From: Chimonanthus salicifolius
Lineage: Eukaryota; Streptophyta; Magnoliopsida; Laurales; Calycanthaceae
Length of the DNA stretch: 64,000 nucleotides
Reading direction: 5' to 3'
Assembly: GCA_013350335.1 (NCBI GenBank)
Contig: CM023538.1
Span: forward strand, 60,377,080-60,441,079
Positions 24,815 to 34,752 of the stretch are shown in pieces. Numbering within the stretch: the first letter of the stretch is position 1; each line of letters begins with the position of its first letter. The translations under genes were made by a program, and so were the position numbers. Under the pieces are notes generated by a model that was given only the letters and a program-made list of their open reading frames with translations, searched no databases and was not told where the DNA came from.

Positions 24815-25731
24815 GAGGGAATGTAAGCAGAAGATAATGCAACTGAACCCGAGGCACTCCTTTTGATTTATTTTTTTTTCTGTGCGCTTTTTTTTTTTAT
24901 CGTTTCTGTTCTATTCTTTTTTTTTTTTTTCCCTGAAGAGTCAAGCCGTTCGGCTGACTTTTAAAGAGAAAAAAGAGAAGAGAGAAGCAGAGAAGAGAAG
25001 AACACTGGCTGCACCTCGACTGTGAAGACGATGGAAGCGGAAGCAGCTAGATCGGCAACCGGTGTAACGGAAGCAGAGGACGCCGGAGAGAGAAGCACGC
25101 GGACAGACGGCAGATCTGGGAACTACAAGCAAATCAGGTATGCTGTCAACGGAGAAGCCGATCTGTATCAGATCTGGCTTTGTGTCCACGAGCGCCGGAG
25201 ATGGCAAAAAGACAGCAACGATGCAGATCTGGAAAGACAGCAACGAATATCAGATTTGAGTGCGATCGATGCAGATCTGGAAAGATCGAGCTGCTGTGAA
25301 ACACCCAACTGATACAGGCTGTGAACTCTCTGGTTTGGGTATCAGATCTGAGGGCGAGCGATGCAGATCTGTAAAGATCGGGTTGCTGTGAACACCCAAC
25401 GGATTTGGAAAAACCAGCAGCAGCGATGGCAGAAGCGGTGATGATCCGAGATCTGGAAACACAGATCAGATAGCTAGCAGCAGGAAGGAAGGAACCCGGT
25501 TTTGGACCGATTACAGTTCCTCTTCCACGGACTCGTCGCGGAACTGCTGCCAAGATAGACGCCGAGAGAGAAGCAGCAGAGGAGTGCGTTGGACACACCG
25601 GACTTCAGAAACAGATCTACAATCAGCAAAGTCGGCAGTTGCAACTGCGAATGATCGACAATCAGTAGATCGGAAATCAGCGTGGGAGGGTGGGAAATCG
25701 GGAACAAAGAATGATCCCGTGATTAGATCAA
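24815..25731 (-). other. Long 5' leader of the copia element
   Basis: About 920 bp separate the primer site from the gag start, long for a copia leader. It is GC-richer than the surroundings and filled with repeated GCAGATCTG words. A block at about 25260-25310 recurs at 25353-25400 (GATGCAGATCTG, AAAGATCG, GCTGTGAA, ACACCCAAC). Open frames here (for example 25146-25598 minus) have no domains and are probably not genes. Confidence 0.65.
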
Positions 25732-25745
25732 CCTGCTCTGTACCA
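25732..25745 (-). promoter_or_regulatory. Primer-binding site of the copia element
   Basis: Minus strand TGGTACAGAGCAGG directly follows the 5' LTR. It matches the plant initiator-Met-tRNA primer site TGGTATCAGAGC apart from one missing T. Confidence 0.8.
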
Positions 25746-26088
25746 TATAAAAACACAGAAGACTAACCACACCAATTCACAGTAAGATGTTTATTTATTA
25801 ATCTGTGTAATTTCTATATTGTTTTACAATATATTTTCTCCACACTGAATAGGTGATACAGAGTATGATATTTATAACAAAGATAAGATAGAAGAGATAA
25901 GAAGATAAGATACGAAGGAAGAGTCTTGATTGAAATAGACTTCTTAGACTTTTGGATCTCCATCAGTGATGACCCTTATCTTCTTGAGATGAGGATTGAG
26001 ATGAGGATTGGTGGTCTCAATCCATTTAGCTGGATGAGCTTGAGTGCCCTGATTATCTTGTTTGAAATTAGGACTGGTATCGTCAATA
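25746..26088 (-). repeat. 5' LTR of the copia element
   Basis: Matches the LTR at 20071-20401 with about seven base differences plus a 12-bp tandem duplication (GATTGAGATGAG) near 25996-26008. The outer edge meets AGACA (26089-26093). The low divergence suggests a fairly recent insertion. Confidence 0.92.
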
Positions 26089-26093
26089 AGACA

Positions 26094-26480
26094 TTAAGTG
26101 TTAATTCAGTTTATTCTGACCCTTGAATAGATGCCATTGTATATATAATTTTCATTTGACATAATATATACTGTTCATTATCAAATTTGTAAGGATCTCC
26201 ATTGCTTAAATATAGTTCTTTTGAATGACTTAAATCACATAATACAAAAAGTAAAATTGCCCTTTTTGATATTTTTTTAGCATATTAAAAATATGATTTT
26301 TAGTTTGTATGGTTATTTAATCTAAAAGCATTTATCATTATTTGAATTTTAATAATAACACTGGGCTAAGATGAAAGAAAATTCCTATTAAGATGACACT
26401 CTTTCCTGGTGTGTTGTTTTCAGTGAAGTGAATGCTTAAATGAGAATTTAGTGAGTTAGTGTGTACTCTTGAAATCATAA
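26094..26480. other. Noncoding flank upstream of fragment C
   Basis: No gene seen. A TATAAAG box at about 26482-26488 followed by a GA-rich run leads into fragment C, consistent with a retained ancestral promoter. Confidence 0.4.
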
Positions 26481-26508
26481 AATATAAAGAGAGAGAGAAA
26501 GAGAGAGA

Positions 26509-26723
26509 GATGCCCATGAAAGAGTTGGTGATTGCAAAGAAAGTAACGACACTGATCAGAAAGATGAGGAGAGCCTCTCTTGCACTGGTGCCTGAATCAT
26601 GATCGATTTGAGGCTGTAAAGATGTTGATAGAGATGGCAGATTATGATAGAGAGTTCATGAGCTTGAAAGATGATGATGAAAATACCCTACTCCACCTCC
26701 TTGCAGCCAAGGGACAGCATAAG
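26509..26723 (+). pseudogene. Fragment C: exon 1 remnant with first ankyrin repeats deleted
   Basis: A GA-rich leader and ATG (26509), like those of G, run straight into sequence matching G from about codon 121 (MKELVIAKKV), so about 120 N-terminal codons are gone. A 2-base deletion near 26550-26560 shifts the frame. The downstream frame then reads HDRFEAVKMLIEMADYD and ENTLLHLLAAK like G. Homology ends at the same exon boundary, AAG|GCATGTTTTCATC, with the same GC in place of GT, and continues into G-like intron sequence. No matching exon 2 follows directly. Confidence 0.8.
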
Positions 26724-27360
26724 GCATGTTTTCATCTACTTACTCATTTGAACACTTTCTTTCTATTATTTTATTACTTTCAATTTTCTGTTCATGTTTT
26801 GATTTCAAATGTTCTATATCTTAGACACATTTAGTGTAAAAGGGGATCTAACAAAAAGTTGTTTTTTTTCAAATATTTTATTGTCAGTTTTTGTTTAATA
26901 TTTTTTTGTTCAAGTTGTTCTTTTTAATATATTTGTTTGTCAATCTTTTTGAGAAAATCAATGCTAAAAAAGTTAAATTAGAGTTTTACTCACATCATTA
27001 AATATGCGAGATGAAATTTGACATCGTGTTGGGCTATGAAAATCCAATATTTCGAATATTTGCATCAAAACCTTCATTTCTGTTAAAAATGAACAAAATA
27101 TTGTCTCATAAATTTGAAAAAGAAAAACCTTTATTTTTGTCATTAAATTTTGTGGTCTCATCAAAATTATATTATAGTTCAACTCACATCATGTAACATG
27201 CGTCGTGAAATCTGACGTCCTGTTGGGTCATGAAAACCCAACATGTTGGTTATTTACATTAAAAACTTCACTTCGGTTAAAAATGAACAAAATGTCGTCT
27301 CATCAAAGTGAGGAATATCTCTTCATTTTGTCATTAATTCTTTTAATCTCCAATCTCCTC
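26724..27360 (+). other. Relic intron of fragment C
   Basis: Matches the gene G intron from 60074 on (GCATGTTTTCATCTA, CTATTATTTTATTACTTTCA, ACTCACATCAT). It holds two copies of a GA(A/C)ATC...GACGT...GGGTCATGAAAA(T/C)CCAA segment (about 27010-27060 and 27205-27250). It is interrupted at 27361 by a TRIM. Confidence 0.6.
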
Positions 27361-27721
27361 TGTTGGGGCTGCTACGAACGAGTCCACATTGGAAGTGCAG
27401 AAGGAGATCTAGGAGTTCATAAGGAACTTGAGTCACTCCACCTAACATGCTAGTCTTTTGGGCTAGAAGCACAGGTCCTAACAAATGGTATCAAAGCCAG
27501 ATCAAAGGTTATCTCATGTAGACTCACGAGATCCCCCACGTGAACGGGATGACCGGAGTCGCTCTCTTCGCCGAAGGGCCTCGTTAAAGGGGAGATTGTT
27601 GGGGTTGCTAAGGACTAGTCCCACATTAGAAGTGTAGAGGGAGATCTACGAGTTTATAAAGGACGTTGATCACTCCACCTAATAAGTTAGTCTTTTGAAC
27701 TAGAAGCCCAGGTCCTAAACA
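27361..27721 (+). mobile_element. Complete TRIM (family T1) within the relic intron
   Basis: LTRs 27361-27483 and 27597-27721 both run TGTTGGGG...TCCTAA(A)CA with a shared TAGTC(T)TTTG...AGAAGC core. The first is followed by TGGTATCAAAGCC (27486-27498), a near-perfect initiator-tRNA-Met primer site. A purine tract (AAAGGGGAGAT) precedes the second. The interior of about 113 bp is noncoding. A target duplication is not evident. Confidence 0.85.
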
Positions 27722-28099
27722 TCATTTTCTATACTTTTCATTCTCCATGGCTTAAAAATAACAACAGAAGATGACTTTTCCCTTTTTTTCCAAGGAATCA
27801 ATGGCTTCTTGGCTTTGCAAGACAATGTTTTCTTCAATTTTTTTTTTAAATAAAACTTTTAAGCAAACATATAAAAATATTCAGTTTCCATAGTCTAACA
27901 CAAGAGTAAACTTCACATCACTTGTTAGATGATACAGTGATTTTATTGTTTCTCCCATTTTCATAACAACTTTAATTGGACCCAATTTGAGCTGAGACTC
28001 TATCAGCTAGTAACTCAATGTTCACATGACATATTGCAAACAAGAAAAGTAAAATCCCATATTATAAGGATAATGATCTATGTATCATGAGTTTTCACC
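27722..28099. other. Relic intron and flank sequence
   Basis: About 27730-27930 resembles the F intron at 36600-36840 (CATTTTCTA, GACTTTTCCC, AAGCAAACAT, CTTCACATCACT). About 27955-28000 matches the 3' flank of gene A near 16718. No gene. Confidence 0.5.
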
Positions 28100-28107
28100 A
28101 TGGTGCA

Positions 28108-28411
28108 TAGGGCTGCAACTCGGGTCGGGTTTTGGCCCGACCTGCATGACCCGACCCGAGAAATCATGGGGGTCGGGTGGAGAATTTCGGGTCAGCGGGT
28201 CGGGTTGAGGATTTTACAAGTTAACCCGACCCGACTAAAACTAGGCTAAAATAGGTTCGGAATGCGGGTCGGGTCAGAATTCGAGTTAGAATTTGTGTCG
28301 GGTTGGGTTATGAAGTTCGGAGTGAGAATTCAAGTTGGGTTCCAAATATATCAACTCGGGTCGGATTGGGTTTTGAGGAACCCGACCCGCCCGACCCGAG
28401 TTGTAGCCCTA
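28108..28411. mobile_element. hAT-type MITE with perfect 8-bp target duplication
   Basis: Terminal inverted repeats are TAGGGCTGCAACTCGGGTCG on the left and its near complement CGACCCGAGTTGTAGCCCTA on the right. Both sides are flanked by ATGGTGCA (28100-28107 and 28412-28419), an exact 8-bp duplication typical of hAT transposition. The 304-bp interior is packed with GGGTCGGGT/ACCCGACCC words and could fold strongly. No coding capacity. It lies just beyond the 3' end of gene D. The copy at 114-433 is an older relative. Confidence 0.9.
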
Positions 28412-28419
28412 ATGGTGCA

Positions 28420-28980
28420 CCACTCTTAAAAGGAAAAGACCATTTTGCCCTCTCTTTTTTAAAGAGGGAAGAGGGAAGAAGAAAAGTAACGACAAGATGA
28501 TCTTTTCTTTTTAAAAGTGATGGACAATAGTAAAAACTCACGGCTCACATATTATTACCCATATTATAAATGCATAAAAACATCTAAAGGAACCAAATAT
28601 CTCCATAGAATTATATTCACGCCCTTCTCTATCTTCTCACGTGAGCAATTTAAAAAAGAAACTGCGAAGGATATACATGAGAAAAATACATACCCACCCA
28701 ATTACATCACACACTTGCACATTAACACTATAGTTTTAACATTTTAATACATCTCCTCCATTCCATTCTCTTATTCTTAAGAAAAGCCGACAAGTTATAT
28801 CCATAATAATAGATAGGATCCATCCATAGTAGTAGCAAGCCGGTTAAAATCAAGGAACCGGCCTACTCAAACCGGATCTTGTGAAGAAGCTGAAGCATCT
28901 GCTTTCTTATCTTTTGAACTGCACTTGTTCGACAGAAACCTCAGAACCCAATCGAATCCATTCTTGATTTTGAAAATGAC
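28420..28980 (-). other. 3' flank of gene D
   Basis: About 28780-28980 is homologous, in inverted orientation, to the end of gene A and its 3'-UTR (16373-16540). The original D reading frame probably extended about 40 codons past its present stop at 28981. Beyond that the sequence is AT-rich with no gene. Confidence 0.55.
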
Positions 28981-29790
28981 CTAGCAAATGTAATAAATGA
29001 ATTCAATCTTGTAGAAAGGCCTCTTGAGAATCGGAAAAAGAAGAATGAATAGTAGTGTAGTGGTCACAATCCATCCAAAGCCTAAGATAAATACTCCAGC
29101 AAGGAATAGTAAACCTTGAGCATCTTCTGTGGCCATAGAATAGAAGGAACATCCATAGCTTACCAACAGTGACATTACACAAATCCATGTGAAGGCAATC
29201 ATAGCCCGCATCAAGACCTTTCTTTCGAAACTCAATCCACTGAGCAGTAGGAGGATCAGAACAATGGAGTGAACCAAGCCTACTGTGTTGGATATCATGA
29301 AAATAATATATTGTTTATAAAATTTTTTGGACATGACTGATTGCCCTGCTTTGTAAATAGTTTTGTTGGTCTCAGACTTTATATCGTCTTGCAGAACACT
29401 CCCAGGAGGGTTCAAGGCAGCTTCATAGGTAATTGTGGCAATTAGTATGGCGACCACTATTAGTGCATCTCTGGACTGATTTTCCAATCTCTTGATTTTT
29501 CAAGAGAACTACTCTTTCGCAACCGATTGCGAGTTTCTTTAGGTAATTCCCTTGCTCTCTTGGCTTTAACACCTCTAAGGATCACTGTCATTTTGAAACG
29601 ATTGGATCCCAGCGGTACCTCTCCCAATATATCCAAGGCTGTAAAACCATTTGTATTGATGGCATTTACATCCAACTGAAAAATATTTTTGCCGTCGGGG
29701 AACAAGAGCTCAATAATCTGCAAAACAATTCAATTCTCTGTTCAGATGCTTTGAAATAAGAAAAACAAAAGAGGCAGTTTTATTCATTTC

Positions 29791-30114
29791 TGTTGGGGGT
29801 GCAAACGAGAGTCCCATATCAGTTGTGAAGGGGAAAACTAAGGATTTGTATAGGACGGGGTCACTCCACCTACCAGGCTAGTTATTTGGGTTGGAAGCCC
29901 AATCCCAACTGTGGTATCATAGATAGGTCCTCAAGCTGCTAGTCGAATGAGATGGTCGGTGACGTTCTATCCATTAAAGAGCCTCATTCGAGGGGGGATT
30001 GTGGGGATGCGAACGAGAGTCCTACATCAGTTGTGAGTGAGGAAAATAAAAAACTTATATGAGACTGAACCACCTCAACAACTAGCCTTTTAGGCTGGAA
30101 GCCTAATCCCAACA
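29791..30114 (+). mobile_element. TRIM (family T1) in gene D intron
   Basis: LTRs 29791-29910 (TGTTGGGGGTGC...) and 30000-30114 (TGTGGGGATGC...) share GAACGAGAGTC-like and GGAAGCC(C/T)AATCCCAAC cores. GTGGTATCAT (29911-29920) is a decayed primer site and GAGGGGGGAT (about 29990-29999) a purine tract. Flanks ATTTC (29786-29790) and ACTTC (30115-30119) agree at 4 of 5 bases. The interior is about 90 bp. Gene D is transcribed on the opposite strand. Confidence 0.8.
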
Positions 30115-30133
30115 ACTTCTTATATGCAAATCA

Positions 30134-31002
30134 TGTTAGCGTTACGCGCGGAAACAAGAAAAATCGAATGGAATAAAATAAGCACAATCCAACACAAGCA
30201 AATTTACGTGGTTCCGCCCACCTGGCCTACGTCCACGGAGCGACAGAATATTCACTATAAATGAGAAAGAATACATGTACAATAATGATGACTCTCTTGA
30301 GTCACGAGCCCAAACCCGAAGTCCCGAGCCCTTTGTACACCCCTTGTATAAGACACATCGACGCCACCTCTCAGTGATGTGAATCTTTCTCATACCCCGA
30401 TTAGTGAACCCAACTTCTGTGTTCCTCCCTCTACGCTTCCTGCGTCCTACGAGCAACTCCAGATATACTTCTCAAACGGGAGCGTCTCCGATGATGGTGT
30501 GTCCCACACACACACAGATCTCCACCTCTGCTCTGGCGAAGGGGCTTCGTCTCTCCAGCCGCACTCCTGCTGGATGCCACTCACAGATCTGACAACCCAG
30601 ATCTGCAGCGGTATTGCACTGTTGCTTACGGCCCTCTCCGGCCATCGAGCTGTCCTTCTCTGCCATTGATAGTGTGATCCCACACACCCTTTCTGCATGC
30701 GGCCATGTCAGGCCCGAAGGCATAGAAGCCCACGGCCAAAAGGCCGTTCCCTTCTTTGGTTCTTCTCTGCCGTGTGTTGCTCGTGAGATTCCACATCACA
30801 CTTTCACCTACGATGGCTGCATGATTATATAGAGTGTCCAAGAGGTGCCGTGTCCACCTACAGCAAAATGGCAGTTTCCTATTCCTTGTAGATCTCCATA
30901 GATCTTCACACGTCAAGCATATCCATTGAGTTATTCCACACGCCAGCCACTCCTCCTTTTAAGGAGAAAATATAGGTGGAAGTTGATTCACCGATCCCAA
31001 CA
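30134..31002 (-). repeat. 3' LTR of the non-autonomous element
   Basis: Left long terminal repeat, direct copy of 32173-33075. It lacks the roughly 35-bp segment (CTCATCACATGCAGCACTTG...) present in the other copy. Open frames inside are mirrored in the second LTR and are not genes. Confidence 0.9.
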
Positions 31003-32158
31003 ATCTCCACCTTGGCGAAAAATCCACCTCTAGGAGATGATCGACTAACCTCCACTAATCCAGCACACAGCTCCGCACCTCTATCTGTGTACTCAACACG
31101 CTGCTGCTCGGATCTGCATGTCTTTGGAAACCCAGCAATGTTTCCATGCAGAGCACTCTCCGACGTATCTTTTCTCTGCCGACCCAGGCCCAAGCTCCTA
31201 CCCGGCGTTACCTTCACCTGAAGTTTACCACACTGCAGTCTCTCTATGCGCTGCAGTTTGATTCAGTCTGGCAGCAACACACTCTTCCCTCGATGCTGCT
31301 TACTGCCTCCACCGCCCTTCCTTCAGTAACCCGTTAGAAGACCAGATCTGCACCTTTTACTTTACTGGGAGTGTCCCAAACTGATCTGCACTTTTAGCCT
31401 GCTGCCTGATCCTTTGTGTTACTACTGCACACAGTACCCACTTTTGAGACTTTCGTCTCTTGCTGTTGCAGCCTGTGGCTGCAACCTCCGGCCTCCTTCC
31501 TTCCTCGGCGCTCACACCGTGCGCACTTCTAGCTGCTGCTGCAACTGCTCTCTGCTGTTCCGGTCAGCGAAATACCCAACTCCTACTGGTCAGTTTGACG
31601 CTAGATCTGCCTTAGGCGCAGGCTGTGTTCCTTCTCAGCCTGCCTGCCCGATCTCCTCTGCTCTTTACGTTAGCCACTCTGTTAACACAGGTCCTTCACT
31701 GGCTGAGTCCTTCAGAGATTCACTCCACACAGCAGTACATGGACTGCTGTATGCGCTGCCCCTTCAAGCTGGCAGCAACTCTCTGTCCTCAAGAACATCC
31801 CAGCCGAGATTCTTTGTTGCTGCCGTGTAAGCAGCCAACACTTCTTTTAGCTCTTGAGAACACACAGATTGACAGTCCCTTTCGTTTCAGATCTCTCGAT
31901 CTGCACCCTCACACGTTGCTGCTACAACGTCAGCTATATGCTGCTCCAGCACGAACATGCTACACCTCTATCAACGCCCTCTTGCTGATTTTTTTCCGAC
32001 TGAAAAAAAAATTCCAACTGCAAGACACAACGCTGGCAGCACCCTTACACATGACCTGCAAGGGATGTTCGCTCCACCTCGAACTTTGTGCTTGGCACTC
32101 CTCTCTGGCCCATTGTGTTGTATTCCGATCACCCACGAGTCCTTGGTCTCCAACCAAA

Positions 32159-32170
32159 GCTCTGATACCA
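32159..32170 (-). promoter_or_regulatory. Primer-binding site, initiator tRNA-Met type
   Basis: GCTCTGATACCA on the plus strand is TGGTATCAGAGC on the minus strand, a perfect 12-base match to the common plant LTR-element primer site. It is two bases inside the 5' LTR. Confidence 0.85.
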
Positions 32171-32172
32171 CT

Positions 32173-33075
32173 TGTTAGCGTTACGTGCGGAAACAAGAAA
32201 AATCGAACGGAATAAAATAAGCACAATCCAACACAAGCAAATTTACGTGGTTCGGCCCACCTGGCCTACGTCCACGGAGCGACAGAATATTCACTATAAA
32301 TGAGAAAGATACATGTACAAAATAAAGACTCCTTTGAGTCTTGAGCCCAAACCCGAAGTCGCGAGCCCTTTGTACACCCCTTGTATAAGACACATCGACG
32401 TCACCTCTCAGTGATGTGAATCTTTCTCATACCCCGAATAGTGAACCCAACTTCTGTGTTCCTCCCTCTACGCTTCTTGCGTCCTACGAGAAACTCCTGA
32501 TATACTTCTCAAACGGGAGCGTCTCCGATGATGGTGTGTCCCACACACACAGATTTCCACCTCTGCTCTGGCGAAGGGCCTTCGTCTCTCCAACCGCACT
32601 CCTGCTTGCTGCCACTCACAGATCTGACAACCCAGATCTGCATCGGTATTGCACTGTTGCTTACGGCCCTCTCCGGCCATCGAGCTGTCCTTCTCTGCCA
32701 TTGATAGTGTGATCCCACACACCCTTTCCTGCATGCGGCCATGTCAGGCCCTCATCACATGCAGCACTTGGCCAAAGGCTAGAGACCCGAAGGCATAGAA
32801 GCCCACGGCCAAAAGGCCATTCCCTTCTTTGGTTCTTCTTTGCCGTGTGTTGCTCTTGAGATTCCACATCACACTTTCACCTACGATGGCTGCATGATTA
32901 TATAGAGTGTCCAAGAGGTGCCGTGTCCACCTACAGCAAAATGGCAGTTTCCTATTCCTTGTAGATCTCCATAGATCTTCACACGTCAAGCATATCCATT
33001 GAGATATTCCACACGCCAGCCACTCCTCCTTTTAAGGAGAAAATATAGGTGGAAGTTGAGCCACCGATCCCAACA
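32173..33075 (-). repeat. 5' LTR of the non-autonomous element
   Basis: Right long terminal repeat. It adjoins the primer-binding site on its inner side and the AATCA duplication on its outer side. Confidence 0.9.
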
Positions 33076-33080
33076 AATCA

Positions 33081-34146
33081 AAGTCCTAACTGGAAGAATA
33101 CTTGGAGCCTTCAACTAGACTTCGCAATGCTTGAGTTGGGTTTGGTGGATTGAGGCAGCGGATAGGATAGGGTCTGGAGATGATATGGGTTCAGATCGGG
33201 TCTGGTGGTAAATGGATCCTAAATGGATCAAAGTCAAAGATGGCACTAAGGTAAAACAGGGTAAGGAGATGGGTCCCACGAGTGGAGGGGTAGATAACAG
33301 GACTCGGTCAGGCAGAAAAGGAGTTGGGAAACAGAACCTGTGAATTGGAGGTGGATAAAAAGAGCGTCGATGGCTTTAATTAATGGGTGATGGGGCTTAA
33401 ATATTTTAATAAAGGGTTGGTTGGTTGAAAGGGAAGTGTGAGGTCAATAAATCAACGGCTAAATGGGTGGTCTATGTTTATTCAATGGAGGTGGAATAAA
33501 TGAATGGAAAAACAGGGTCGTGAGTATTGGGTTCATTGGGCATACCAATGGAGTTTGGGAAGTGGGTATTGAACAGATGGAGGGAAGGTCGAGAAGGGCT
33601 GCTAAACTTGATTGGGCGGCAGTAAGAGATAAGGTGGATACGGTGATGGTCTTGAGTAGTCATGGCGATCACGGGTCGTCTTCGTGTTTGCTGGCAACAG
33701 CAGATGGAGGGTTGTAAGATCCCGGGGATGCTTCAATTGTCGTTGACAGAAGGGCACTAGAAGGAAGAGAGAGCTCCATCGATCGCCGTCGAATGGGATG
33801 GGTTTGTTGAATCCCGAAAAAGATAGAAGAGGTAAGGAAAAAGCCCCAAACAAATTTGTTTTATTCCATTATTACAAAGAATATGGAGAAAAAAAAAGGA
33901 AAGAAATAAGGAAATGAAACACATCCTATTTTCTCGCATGCTTCATCATCATTATTTTCAAATGCATGCTACATAATTGATGATTGAGTATATTTACGTT
34001 AAGTAACGAAAAACAAAAAATATAAAAAACATAGCAATAATGTACTAGCATAATTTTATTTGGTGGTGAAGTTATTTAATTAATTATTTCACTCAATAAT
34101 AAGGAAAGATAAACGATCAGGTGGGCCATTTGAAATCTCTCAAAAT
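33081..34146. other. Remainder of gene D intron
   Basis: From 33081 to about 33840 the sequence is rich in ATGGGT/GGTTGG words, like 45980-46440, and may be an old LTR. No domain is found in its frames. From about 33960 to 34146 it is intron sequence shared with gene A (AATAATTATTTCACTCAATAAT...; compare about 15300-15370 inverted). Confidence 0.45.
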
Positions 34147-34752
34147 TTAAAAATTCAACTTTTTCTTGGCTGCAAGGAGGTGGAGTACAGTGTTATCTTC
34201 ACCGTCTTTCTCGCAGATGAACACTTTATCATCATCATCCACTGTCTTTTCTTTATCACCCATTGCCATTTTTATTAACATCTCAGCGGCTTCAAATTGG
34301 TCTTCGGTCAAGCACAAGTGTAAGAGCGGTTCACCTTTGTGGGTCTTCATTAGTTTCGCGACTTTCTTCTCTTTCACCAACGCTCTCAAGACTTGGACAT
34401 GGCCTTTGATTGCAGCAAAATGGAGAGGAGTTCTTCCTGTACGGTCAAGAATGTAGCAAGCGTGTGCATCCTTTTTCAGGAGCGCTTCTGCTACTTCTTT
34501 GTGCCCCTCTGCTGAAGCCAGATGCAGAGGAATTTGTCCTTGGCTGTTTAATTTGCTGGTGAATTGGGATTTTCGATTTATGATCTCTTCTACGAAGTTC
34601 ACATGCCCAAATTGAGCTGCTATATGGAGAGGAGTCTTCTTGTGAGCATCACCTGCTAAAACTTTATCAAGAATGTCGCCATCTTCCTCAAGCAGTTCAT
34701 TCCAGAAACTCACATTTCCTGTTATTGCTGCTTCGTAGAGTCTCCCATCCAT

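Larger units (their letters stand above)
20071..26088 (-). mobile_element. Full-length but inactive Ty1/copia retrotransposon with TA...TA LTR ends
   Basis: LTRs lie at 20071-20401 (331 bp) and 25746-26088 (343 bp). They differ by a 12-bp tandem duplication and about seven substitutions by eye. Flanks AGACA (20066-20070 and 26089-26093) are an exact 5-bp target duplication. That fixes the element ends as TATA... and ...AATA on the plus strand, a non-canonical TA...TA terminus instead of TG...CA. Transcription is on the minus strand. The primer site (25732-25745) reads TGGTACAGAGCAGG, one base short of the initiator-tRNA-Met match. A purine tract (GAAGGGGGA) adjoins the left LTR. Domain order is gag, protease, integrase, reverse transcriptase, RNase H, as in copia. 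The coding region is broken by two in-frame stops and two frameshifts. Confidence 0.93.
30134..33075 (-). mobile_element. Non-autonomous LTR element (LARD/TRIM-like) in gene D intron
   Basis: LTRs 30134-31002 (869 bp) and 32173-33075 (903 bp) are highly alike and end in TGTTAGCG...CCCAACA. They are flanked by AATCA (30129-30133 and 33076-33080), an exact 5-bp target duplication. On the minus strand the 5' LTR (right) is followed by TGGTATCAGAGC (32170-32159), a perfect initiator-tRNA-Met primer site. A purine-rich GGTGGAGAT adjoins the 3' LTR. The interior is only about 1.17 kb, GC-richer than the surroundings, and shows no gag, protease, integrase or reverse-transcriptase motifs in any frame. 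It must have moved with proteins from another element. The LTRs differ mainly by about 35 extra bases near 32750-32785 in the right copy. Confidence 0.9.
28981..34752 (-). pseudogene. Gene D: ankyrin-PGG gene, inverted copy, disrupted
   Basis: Exon 1 starts at the ATG at 34752 and runs to about 34170, with the repeats intact (MDGRLYEAAITGN, TPLHIAAQFGH, PLHLASAEGHKE, TPLHFAAIKGH) and the acidic loop shared with A. The usual AAG|GT donor is lost; the sequence after AAGAAAAAG runs into a stop. Exon 2 begins at 29717 after TTTTGCAG. A one-base deletion near 29477-29485 shifts the frame just before the first membrane helix. After the shift the PGG motif reads NPPGSV, and a premature TAG at 28983-28981 removes the conserved C-terminal tail. 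The 4.4-kb intron holds a TRIM and a 2.9-kb LTR element. Closest relative is A. Unlikely to yield a full protein, although exon 1 alone could encode a soluble ankyrin protein of 201 aa. Confidence 0.85.

Noticed and set aside
25146..25598. 150-codon minus-strand frame before copia gag
   Set aside because: It lies in the untranslated leader of the element, has no domain, and is made of repeated AGATCTG words.
31414..32215. Possible protein genes in the GC-rich stretch
   Set aside because: The frames lie in the interior of a non-autonomous LTR element, show no domains or consistent coding pattern, and overlap in several frames.
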